A stretch of 5,905 nucleotides of DNA from Pseudomonadota bacterium (GTDB lineage Bacteria > Pseudomonadota > Gammaproteobacteria > Burkholderiales > SG8-39), in contig JAJZUN010000200.1 in the NCBI GenBank assembly GCA_021848555.1, positions 1 through 5,905 on the forward strand, given 5' to 3'. Position numbers and translations under genes: made by a program. This document shows, piece after piece, positions 1 through 5,905 of this stretch (position 1 is the stretch's first letter; each line of letters opens with the position of its first letter). The notes under the pieces were generated by a model that was not told the DNA's origin, did not search any database, and was given only the letters and a program-made list of their open reading frames with translations.

Positions 1-1432
<1,432 letters not shown>

Positions 1433-1488
1433 TCTCAGCGGAAAGGCGTTACGGGTCCGATACCGAGTAGGCTGAAGGAAGGCAAGCT

Positions 1489-2421
1489 ATGGCGGGCGAT
1501 CTGGCTGCACCCAAACCCGGCTGGGCAGCGCTGTTGCGCGAGCACGCGCGCCTGCACACGCCTGCCACGCTGGGTTTGGGGCTCGCCCTGTTGGGCGTGC
1601 TGGCCTTGCTGATTCAGAGCCTGGTACAGCTCGCCGGCGGCAACGCCGCGCCGGGGCTGCGCCTGGCCATGCTCGGCGGGGCGGCCGGGTTCGCGACAAC
1701 GGCGCTGGGTGCGCTGCCGGCACTGATGCTGCGCGCATTGCCGCAGCGCGTGGAGGACAGCCTGCTCGGGCTGGCGGCGGGAATGATGCTCGCCGCCAGC
1801 GCCTTCTCGCTGCTGCTGCCCGGGCTCGAAGCCGGCGCGGAAATCCTCGGCAGCAAGCCGCTCGGTGCCGGCGTGGTGGTGATCGGCATGGCACTAGGGG
1901 TGCTGCTGATGCTGGGCCTGGACGAATTCACGCCGCACGAGCATGAAAAGTCCGGCCCCTGCGGGCCGGGCTTCGAGCGCTGCGGCCGCATCTGGCTGTT
2001 CGTCTTCGCCATCGCCCTGCACAACCTGCCCGAGGGCATGGCGATCGGCGTGAGCTTTTCGCAGGCAGACATGTCAGTGGGTCTGCCGCTCACCACCGCG
2101 ATCGCGCTGCAGGACATACCCGAGGGGCTGGCGGTGGCGCTGGCGCTGCGCGGTGCCGGCTTCGCGCCGGGATTTGCCGTGCTGGTGGCCGTCGCTACCG
2201 GCGTACTCGAACCGCTGGGCGCATTGCTCGGCGTCGGCTTGGCCAGCGGACTGGCCCTGGCCTATCCGGCCGGCCTCGGGCTCGCGGCCGGGGCGATGAT
2301 TTTCGTCGTCTCGCACGAAGTCATACCGGAAACCCACCGCAACGGCCACCAGACCCCGGCAACCCTCGGCCTGATGACCGGCTTCGCCCTGATGATGGTG
2401 CTGGATACCACCCTGGGCTGA
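1489..2421 (+). CDS. ZIP-family divalent metal transporter, GufA/BbZIP-like
   Basis: Inner-membrane importer of divalent metal (Zn, Cd, Fe or Mn; the substrate cannot be read from sequence), 310 residues. The start ATG has AAGGAAGG at 1475-1482 with a 6-base spacer. There are about nine hydrophobic segments: an extra N-terminal one (~28-50), then roughly 60-82, 92-113, 126-145, 168-190, 198-221, 227-250, 262-282 and 290-308. The ZIP signature is present as HNLPEG (178-183) and QDIPEG (208-213), giving binuclear-site residues His178, Asn179, Glu182, Gln208, Asp209 and Glu212, plus Met100 and Glu241. These match BbZIP M99, H177, N178, E181, Q207, D208, E211 and E240 shifted by one, as recalled. 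SHEVIPETHRNGH (275-287) near the C-terminus is also BbZIP-like. The cytosolic loop carries His150, His152, Cys158 and Cys165. It follows katG by 56 bases with no terminator visible and precedes dps by 27, suggesting one transcript. Its place next to dps and feo suggests, but does not prove, a link to iron. Confidence 0.95.
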   Translation: MAGDLAAPKPGWAALLREHARLHTPATLGLGLALLGVLALLIQSLVQLAGGNAAPGLRLAMLGGAAGFATTALGALPALMLRALPQRVEDSLLGLAAGMMLAASAFSLLLPGLEAGAEILGSKPLGAGVVVIGMALGVLLMLGLDEFTPHEHEKSGPCGPGFERCGRIWLFVFAIALHNLPEGMAIGVSFSQADMSVGLPLTTAIALQDIPEGLAVALALRGAGFAPGFAVLVAVATGVLEPLGALLGVGLASGLALAYPAGLGLAAGAMIFVVSHEVIPETHRNGHQTPATLGLMTGFALMMVLDTTLG

Positions 2422-2448
2422 ACTTTTTTTCACCAAGGAGAATCGACC

Positions 2449-2943
2449 ATGAACGCCAAGAAAGCCAAGACCCCTGCGATCGACATCGGCATCAGCGCCG
2501 GCGAGCGCAAGAAAATCGCGCAGGGCCTGTCCGCCCTGCTCGCCGACAGCTACACGCTCTACCTGATGACGCACAACTTCCACTGGAACGTCACCGGACC
2601 GGACTTCAACAGCCTGCACCTGATGTTCATGGGCCAATACACCGAGCAGTGGAATGCGCTCGACGTCATCGCAGAACGCATACGCGCGCTCGGCCATCCG
2701 GCGCCGGGGACCTACAAGGAGTTCGTCAAGCTGGCCTCGATCAAGGAGGTCGAAGGCGTGCCCAATTCGAACGACATGATCCGCCACCTGGTCAGCGCCC
2801 AGGAAGCGACGGCGCGCACCGCGCGCAAGCTGTTCCCGCTGGTGAACGCGGCGAACGACCAGCCGACGGCCGATGTGCTGACCCAGCGCCTCGACGTGCA
2901 CGAGAAGACCGCCTGGATGCTGCGCAGCCTGTTGGAGAAATAA
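2449..2943 (+). CDS. dps: Dps/ferritin-like DNA-protection and iron-storage protein
   Basis: Cytoplasmic ferritin-like protein, 164 residues, expected to form a 12-subunit shell that oxidises Fe(II), usually with hydrogen peroxide, and stores it; many members also bind DNA. ATG has AAGGAGA at 2435-2441 with a 7-base spacer. Family motifs are THNFHWNVTGPDF (41-53), LHLMF (56-60), ALDVIAERIRALG (70-82) and DVLTQRLDVHEKTAWMLRSLL near the end (two stretches within 142-162). The inter-subunit ferroxidase ligands align as His45 and His57 on one side and Asp72 and Glu76 on the other. The position of E. coli Asp67 (usually Asp or Glu) falls on Met61 (ATG 2629-2631). The short Lys-rich N-terminus (MNAKKAKTP) could contact DNA, as N-terminal lysines do in E. 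coli Dps; that is inference. It starts 27 bases after the zip stop, so is probably co-transcribed. A T7 run at 2424-2430 in the gap has no stem before it and is not a terminator. Confidence 0.96.
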   Translation: MNAKKAKTPAIDIGISAGERKKIAQGLSALLADSYTLYLMTHNFHWNVTGPDFNSLHLMFMGQYTEQWNALDVIAERIRALGHPAPGTYKEFVKLASIKEVEGVPNSNDMIRHLVSAQEATARTARKLFPLVNAANDQPTADVLTQRLDVHEKTAWMLRSLLEK

Positions 2944-2951
2944 TGTGAGCC

Positions 2952-2988
2952 GCACTGCCCCTGCTTGGCGGGAGACGCCGCGCAGTGC
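2952..2988 (+). other. Stem-loop in the dps-feoA gap
   Basis: GCACTGC (2952-2958) and GCAGTGC (2982-2988) form a perfect 7-bp inverted repeat. Inside it GGCG (2967-2970) and CGCC (2976-2979) can close a smaller hairpin with loop GGAGA. No T-run follows, so it is not a typical intrinsic terminator. It begins 8 bases after the dps stop codon and lies ~100 bases before the chosen feoA start. It may be an mRNA 3'-end protector or processing site separating dps from feo, or a weak pause site. The rest of the gap to 3087 shows an A/T-richer patch (about 3001-3014) but no convincing promoter. Confidence 0.35.
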
Positions 2989-3087
2989 AGGCCAAGTCGG
3001 TATTCAGCAATTATGGCGGACCCCGAGCGGGGCACGCGACACGGCAATCCGCCCGTATCGCTGGCCCGTCCGCTCCGGGTTGAACCG

Positions 3088-3351
3088 ATGACCGCCCGCC
3101 TCCTCGCGCCCCTCGCCCAGTACGCAGCCGGGCAGCTCGGCATCGTGCGCGAGATCGAAGGCGGCGCCGACTTCATCGGCCGCCTGGCCGGCATGGGACT
3201 AGCGATGGGGGCGCAAGTCGAGGTTTTGCAGAATCTCGGGCGCGGTTCCCTGCTCGTGCGCGTGCGCGAAACCCGCATCGCCTTGGGCCGTGGCGAAGCT
3301 GCCAAAATACTGCTGGAAGAGGCGACGGGTGAACAATCCGCATCTACATAG
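3088..3351 (+). CDS. feoA: Ferrous iron transport protein FeoA
   Basis: Small cytoplasmic SH3-like partner of FeoB, needed for Fe(II) uptake in several bacteria. With ATG 3088 it has 87 residues, close to the family's usual 75-85. The domain runs from about residue 8 to 80: LAQYAAGQLGIVREI, then the core GRLAGMGLAMGAQVEVLQ and the beta-strands LLVRVRETRIALGR followed by GEAAKILL, typical of FeoA. The start is uncertain. No good Shine-Dalgarno precedes ATG 3088, and the frame stays open upstream through ATG 3013 (112 residues) to TTG 2965 (128 residues), but those also lack a clear ribosome site and would add a low-complexity Arg/Pro-rich leader not expected of FeoA. The 3' end overlaps feoB by 23 bases, so the two are probably translationally coupled. 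Family call secure; the 5' end less so. Confidence 0.93.
   Translation: MTARLLAPLAQYAAGQLGIVREIEGGADFIGRLAGMGLAMGAQVEVLQNLGRGSLLVRVRETRIALGRGEAAKILLEEATGEQSAST
3315..3322 (+). promoter_or_regulatory. Shine-Dalgarno deciding the feoB GTG start
   Basis: The purine run GGAAGAGG lies inside the 3' end of feoA, 6 bases before GTG 3329. It favours this GTG over the in-frame upstream GTG at 3290, which would add 13 residues (MAKLPKYCWKRRR) and has no comparable site. Confidence 0.65.
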
Positions 3352-5368
3352 CGGCGGCGCCGCTTCCGCTGCCAGGACTTTCCTGATCGGCCTTGCCGGC
3401 CAGCCAAACGTGGGCAAGTCCACCATCTTCAACCTTTTGACCGGGTTGAGCCAACACGTGGGCAATTGGCCCGGCAAGACCGTCGAGCGCAAGGAAGGCA
3501 CGCTGGTCCACGGCGAGGCTGCGCTGCGCATCGTGGACCTGCCCGGGACCTACAGCCTGAGCGCGCACTCTTACGAAGAACAGGTGACGCGCGATTTCAT
3601 CATGCAGGAGCATCCGGACATTATCGTAATGGTGGCCGATGCCTCGTCCTTGGAGCGCAACCTTTATTTGCTCGCCGAGCTTCTGCTATTGCCCGCTCCC
3701 GTAGTGCTCGCTCTCAACATGATGGATGTCGCCGCGGCGCAAGGCATCCGTGTGGAGCCGCATGTGCTGGAGGCGGCTCTGGGTCTGCCCGTCGTGCCGA
3801 TGGTGGCGACCCGCAATCAAGGACCTGCCGAATTGGTTGCCGCCATCGACAGGCTGATGCACGATCCCGCGGACTTCCATCCCGTGCGACCGCAGATCGC
3901 CGCGCCGCACCGGGCGGTGCACCGGCAAGTCAGGCAACTGCTGGCGGGGCAAATCTCCCCGCCCTACGACCCGGATTGGGTCGCGCTCAAACTGCTCGAA
4001 GGAGATGCGGAAATTACGCATGAAGTGAGAGCCCGCGTCGACGAATCGGTCTGGTCCGCAATTGAAACCCAGCTGCGCGAGCACGAGGACGCAGTGCTGG
4101 ACATCGCAAGCGGCCGCTATGAGTGGATCGGCCGCATGGTCGGAGCAGCCCTGATCCGGCCCCGCCTCGGTCAGATCAGTCTAACCGACCGCCTGGACCG
4201 GGTCGCGGTGCATCCGGTGTGGGGGCTGCTGCTCCTGTTCGGCGTCTTCGCGGCGGTATTCTGGCTCACTTTCGCCGTGGCTGCGCCAGTGCAGAAATGG
4301 CTGGACGTGGGCATGGTCGAGCCGGCGCGCGCGGCGGCGCGGGCCGCTTTCGCCGGCGCGCCGCCGTGGTTCGCCGCGCTCGTCGCAGACGGGCTGTTGG
4401 GCGGCGCCGGCCTCGTCCTCACTTTTTTACCCGTCCTCATCGTTTTCTTCGGCGCACTCGCTCTGGTGGAAGACACCGGCTACCTCGCGCGCAGCGCATA
4501 CGTGATGGACCGTTTCATGCATGTGCTCGGCCTGCACGGCAAGAGCTTTCTGCCGCTCGTCCTCGGCTTCGGCTGCAATGTGCCCGCAGTGATGGGAGCG
4601 CGGGTCATCGAGTCGCGCAACGCTCGCTTGCTCACCATCCTGCTCGCGCCCCTCGTCCCCTGCAGCGCCCGGCTCACGGTGCTCGCTTTCCTCGCCCCGG
4701 CGTTCTTCGGCGCGGCGGCGCTGCCAGTGGCGCTCGCCCTCGTCGCGCTCAACCTGCTGGTGTTGGCCGCGGTGGGCGTCGCGCTCAACCATACGCTGTT
4801 CCGCGGCCAGCGCACCGCCTTCATCATGGAACTGCCGCTCTACCATGCGCCGGACGCAAGGACGATCGGCGCCTTCGTCTGGAACAACACCTCGGCTTTT
4901 GTGCGCAAGGCGGGCAGTTTCATCCTGCTCGCCTCATGCCTGATCTGGGCGCTGAGCTACTTCCCCGGAGCCGGCATCGGGCAAAGCTATCTCGCGCGCG
5001 CCGGGCAGGCGCTGGCCCCGCTGGGCGCGCTGATGGGCATGGACTGGCGGCTGCTGGTGGCCCTGCTGAGTTCTTTCGTCGCCAAGGAGAACGCGATCGC
5101 CGCACTCGGCATTCTGTACGGACATAGCGCAGGCGGTTTGGCGGCGACGCTCGCGCGGCAGGTCCCGACTGCCTCGGCGCTCGCCTTCCTGACGGCGACG
5201 ATGCTGTTCATCCCCTGCATCGCGACGCTGGCCGTCACGCATCAGGAGACGCGAAGCTGGCGCTGGACGCTGTTCGGCCTCGCCCTGCTGCTTGCGCTCG
5301 CGCTCGCTGCGGCGATTCTGGTGTATCAGGGGACCAGCATGCTCGGAATGGGAGTTCCACGTGTTTAG
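3329..5368 (+). CDS. feoB: Ferrous iron transporter FeoB (GTPase-membrane fusion)
   Basis: Inner-membrane Fe(II) importer, 679 residues from GTG 3329. The N-terminal GTPase domain shows G1 GQPNVGKST (24-32), G2 Thr51 within GNWPGKTVE, G3 DLPG (70-73), G4 NMMD (130-133) and a G5-like ATRNQG (160-165). A helical GDI-like region follows to about 285. The membrane part has hydrophobic stretches near 297-321, 351-387, 407-423, 434-461, 464-487, 529-547, 573-598, 617-637 and 646-668. Conserved membrane motifs are VEDTGYLARSAYVMDR, the first gate motif GFGCNVPAVMG (Cys416), PCSARL (Cys445), the second gate FVAKENAIAALG, and IPC (Cys630). It is shorter than the 773-residue E. coli protein, with no obvious missing block. 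It overlaps feoA by 23 and feoC by 8 bases, a classic feoABC arrangement. It is intact and in frame; nucleotide preference beyond GTP cannot be judged. Confidence 0.98.
   Translation: MNNPHLHSGGAASAARTFLIGLAGQPNVGKSTIFNLLTGLSQHVGNWPGKTVERKEGTLVHGEAALRIVDLPGTYSLSAHSYEEQVTRDFIMQEHPDIIVMVADASSLERNLYLLAELLLLPAPVVLALNMMDVAAAQGIRVEPHVLEAALGLPVVPMVATRNQGPAELVAAIDRLMHDPADFHPVRPQIAAPHRAVHRQVRQLLAGQISPPYDPDWVALKLLEGDAEITHEVRARVDESVWSAIETQLREHEDAVLDIASGRYEWIGRMVGAALIRPRLGQISLTDRLDRVAVHPVWGLLLLFGVFAAVFWLTFAVAAPVQKWLDVGMVEPARAAARAAFAGAPPWFAALVADGLLGGAGLVLTFLPVLIVFFGALALVEDTGYLARSAYVMDRFMHVLGLHGKSFLPLVLGFGCNVPAVMGARVIESRNARLLTILLAPLVPCSARLTVLAFLAPAFFGAAALPVALALVALNLLVLAAVGVALNHTLFRGQRTAFIMELPLYHAPDARTIGAFVWNNTSAFVRKAGSFILLASCLIWALSYFPGAGIGQSYLARAGQALAPLGALMGMDWRLLVALLSSFVAKENAIAALGILYGHSAGGLAATLARQVPTASALAFLTATMLFIPCIATLAVTHQETRSWRWTLFGLALLLALALAAAILVYQGTSMLGMGVPRV
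5350..5354 (+). promoter_or_regulatory. Shine-Dalgarno deciding the feoC GTG start
   Basis: GGGAG lies 6 bases before GTG 5361, within the last codons of feoB. It supports GTG 5361 over the in-frame TTG at 5292, which would put 23 extra residues, coded out of frame with feoB, in front of the winged-helix domain. Confidence 0.6.
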
Positions 5369-5678
5369 AAAAATATTACGCCTGGCCATCGAGCACGGCA
5401 CCGCGCGCAGCGACGATCTCGCGCGCGAATTGAATGTGGGTCCGGAACTGCTGCGCTCGGTGCTGGAGGAACTCGTGCGCCGTGATTACCTCCGGGCGCT
5501 GGAGCCACGCGGTTCCGCGGGCTGCGGCGGCTGCCCGCTGCGCTCGGCCTGTCTTTATCGCGGCAAGCCGCGCGTCTGGATGCTCACGGACAAAGGAGGC
5601 ACACTGTTGGCAAAAAGCGGCATTTCCGCTCAGCCGGGCGCGGCGCCGAGCGCGCGCGCCAGAGCAGCACCAGAATGA
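5361..5678 (+). CDS. feoC: FeoC-like winged-helix protein with Cys motif
   Basis: Small cytoplasmic protein of the FeoC family, thought to modulate FeoB or feo expression; 105 residues from GTG 5361. Helices at about 2-12 (FRKILRLAIEH), 16-25 (RSDDLARELN) and 28-47 (PELLRSVLEELVRRDYLRAL) fit a winged-helix fold. The wing holds CGGCPLRSAC (Cys55, Cys58, Cys64), followed by RVWMLTDKG (71-79). The C-x2-C-x5-C spacing matches the last three of the four cysteines recalled for E. coli FeoC, which in enterobacterial FeoC bind an iron-sulphur cluster or metal; the first is absent here. The tail after residue 85 is Ala/Pro/Arg-rich and probably disordered, making it longer than the ~78-residue E. coli protein. 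The start overlaps the feoB stop by 8 bases, so translation is likely coupled. Assignment rests on motif, fold pattern and position; whether it binds DNA is unknown. Confidence 0.88.
   Translation: MFRKILRLAIEHGTARSDDLARELNVGPELLRSVLEELVRRDYLRALEPRGSAGCGGCPLRSACLYRGKPRVWMLTDKGGTLLAKSGISAQPGAAPSARARAAPE
5637..5660 (+). other. Strong GC hairpin near the 3' end of feoC
   Basis: GGCGCG (5637-5642) pairs with CGCGCC (5655-5660), and inside it GCGC (5643-5646) pairs with GCGC (5650-5653) around loop CGA, with G5654 bulged: about 10 bp in all, within the coding sequence of the disordered tail. A four-T run follows only at 5681-5684, 20 bases downstream, too far for a classic intrinsic terminator. 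It may slow or protect the transcript end, or simply reflect GC-rich codons. Confidence 0.25.
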
Positions 5679-5725
5679 AATTTTGCGTCTGCGAGCAGGC
5701 GCAGCAGGGGGTGTGCATCTTATGA
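5675..5725 (+). CDS. Possible 16-residue Cys-containing peptide coupled to feoC
   Basis: ATG 5675 overlaps the feoC stop as ATGA and opens a 16-codon frame, MKFCVCEQAQQGVCIL, ending at TGA 5723-5725. It has three cysteines, two as C-x-C. The overlap is the typical geometry of translational coupling, but the upstream sequence has only weak purine content and no clear Shine-Dalgarno. A short frame of this kind arises easily by chance. No known family is recognised. It is recorded because of its position in a metal operon and its cysteine content; more likely fortuitous than real. Confidence 0.15.
   Translation: MKFCVCEQAQQGVCIL
5685..5702 (+). other. Small hairpin just after feoC
   Basis: GCGTCTG (5685-5691) pairs with CAGGCGC (5696-5702), one pair being G-U in RNA, around a CGAG tetraloop. 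It begins 7 bases after the feoC stop. No U-tract follows on the + strand, and four A's follow when read on the - strand, so it is not a standard terminator in either direction. It may be an RNA 3'-end element of the feo transcript. It lies inside the doubtful 16-codon frame. Confidence 0.3.
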
Positions 5726-5752
5726 CTTAACGCAAATCCGGTGGTTGCGGCG

Positions 5753-5762
5753 ATGCTAGCAT
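5753..5762. repeat. Perfect 10-bp palindrome, possible operator
   Basis: ATGCTAGCAT is a perfect palindrome, flanked by GCG on the left and AGC on the right, so the symmetry resumes after one mismatch. It lies about 50 bases upstream of the candidate promoter at 5811-5840, a position possible for an activator site. The protein that might bind is unknown. Confidence 0.25.
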
Positions 5763-5770
5763 AGCTTGGC

Positions 5771-5824
5771 GTCGGTGCCGGGCGCTGCAAACGTCCATGC
5801 GGGGGAACTCTTGCACGCACCGGC
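5771..5824 (+). other. Long inverted repeat with nested stem
   Basis: GTCGGTGC (5771-5778) pairs with GCACCGGC (5817-5824), 8 bp with one G-U. Inside it TGCAA (5786-5790) pairs with TTGCA (5811-5815), leaving a 20-base apical loop. An alternative pairing uses 5782-5784 with 5816-5818. Only three T's follow, so terminator activity would be weak. The right arm overlaps the candidate -35 element, so folding or binding here could affect the next promoter. Confidence 0.3.
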
Positions 5825-5840
5825 TTTACTGTAATATAGG
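5811..5840 (+). promoter_or_regulatory. Candidate sigma70-type promoter facing right
   Basis: TTGCAC (5811-5816) can serve as -35, with TAATAT (5832-5837, spacer 15) or TATAGG (5835-5840, spacer 18) as -10. Each -10 matches the consensus at 4 of 6 positions and the -35 has the key TTG. It is the most A/T-rich patch after feoC, in a GC-rich background, and transcription would leave the window at the right edge. GATAATG, a Fur-like half-site, follows at 5857-5863. Neither spacing is ideal, so this is a suggestion only. Confidence 0.3.
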
Positions 5841-5905
5841 CAACACAACAGGCTCCGATAATGGTTGTTTGCTTGCCTCCCCTGCTTCGACCTGCTGCGC
5901 CTGCT

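Larger units (their letters stand above)
5679..5905. other. Non-coding region downstream of feoC, rich in dyads
   Basis: No convincing gene is seen in these 227 bases on either strand. Besides the listed hairpins, CGCAA (5731-5735) pairs with TTGCG (5745-5749) around a 9-base loop, and near the right end GGCAA/TTGCC (5839-5843, 5873-5877) encloses ACAAC/GTTGT (5845-5849, 5864-5868). CCTGCT occurs three times at 5881, 5891 and 5900. An ATG at 5861 stays open to the window edge (15 codons, MVVCLPPLLRPAAPA) with only a weak AGG 8 bases before it, so it is not called as a gene. The stretch looks like an operon boundary: the end of the feo transcript plus the control region of a rightward gene beyond the window. 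Confidence 0.5.

Noticed and set aside
2424..2430. T7 tract between zip and dps as an intrinsic terminator
   Set aside because: No stable stem sits just before it (only CCCTGGG, which cannot form a proper loop), and a strong dps ribosome site follows at once.
2074..2955. A 293-codon open frame on the - strand across zip and dps
   Set aside because: It is antisense to two secure genes, has an Arg/Gln/His-rich composition typical of shadow frames in GC-rich DNA, and shows no recognisable domain.
2998..3016. A/T-rich patch before feoA as a Fur box or promoter
   Set aside because: By eye only about 6 of 19 positions match the Fur consensus, and no -35 is found at a suitable distance from TATTCA or AATTAT.
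3290..3328. Upstream GTG 3290 as the feoB start
   Set aside because: No Shine-Dalgarno precedes it, and it would add a Lys/Arg-rich leader; GTG 3329 has a well-spaced GGAAGAGG.
4123..5127. A 334-codon + strand open frame inside feoB
   Set aside because: It lies in another frame of a secure gene, is very rich in Arg/Ala/Pro, and has no domain pattern; a GC-driven shadow.
5742..5757. Sigma54 promoter from the GG-N10-GC spacing in TGGTTGCGGCGATGC
   Set aside because: Spacing fits, but the CAC of the -24 element is missing and the -12 element is ATGC rather than TTGC; too weak to call.
5857..5875. Fur box beginning GATAATG
   Set aside because: The left half matches seven bases, but the rest agrees at only about 3 of 12 positions, so it is at most a half-site.
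5861..5905. Start of a new gene at ATG 5861
   Set aside because: Only 15 codons are visible, the ribosome site is a weak AGG, and the ATG falls inside an inverted repeat; not enough to call a gene.

Overview
The window reads as GC-rich proteobacterial chromosome, most likely from a betaproteobacterium. KatG matches the Burkholderia-type catalase-peroxidase as I remember it. The ZIP transporter resembles Bordetella bronchiseptica BbZIP along its whole length. The Dps is of the proteobacterial HNFHWNVTGP type. These are comparisons from memory, not searches. All recognised genes lie on the + strand with similar base composition, and I see no sign of a mobile element, tRNA, rRNA or CRISPR array.

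Layout. Positions 1-1432 hold the C-terminal ~476 residues of a catalase-peroxidase (katG), cut by the left edge just before the proximal haem histidine. Then come a complete ZIP-family metal transporter (1489-2421), a Dps/ferritin-like protein (2449-2943), a 144-base gap with a stem-loop, and a compact ferrous-iron uptake operon: feoA (3088-3351), feoB (3329-5368) and feoC (5361-5678). The feo genes overlap, and feoB and feoC use GTG starts with well-placed Shine-Dalgarno sequences. The last 227 bases (5679-5905) hold no convincing gene. They contain several inverted repeats and a candidate sigma70-type promoter pointing off the right edge.

How the genes fit together. The order peroxide removal (KatG), divalent-metal import (ZIP), iron oxidation and storage (Dps), Fe(II) import (FeoABC) makes a coherent iron/peroxide homeostasis block. 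FeoB would bring in Fe(II), Dps would sequester it, possibly using peroxide as oxidant, and KatG would remove excess peroxide, limiting Fenton chemistry. Short gaps (56 and 27 bases) suggest katG, zip and dps are co-transcribed. The larger gap before feoA leaves open whether feo belongs to the same transcript.

Most notable details: a Met in Dps at the position I align with a ferroxidase-centre carboxylate; a His/Cys-bearing cytosolic loop in the ZIP protein; a FeoC with three instead of four cysteines; a 16-codon Cys-containing reading frame coupled by ATGA to the feoC stop; and a dyad-rich region after feoC.
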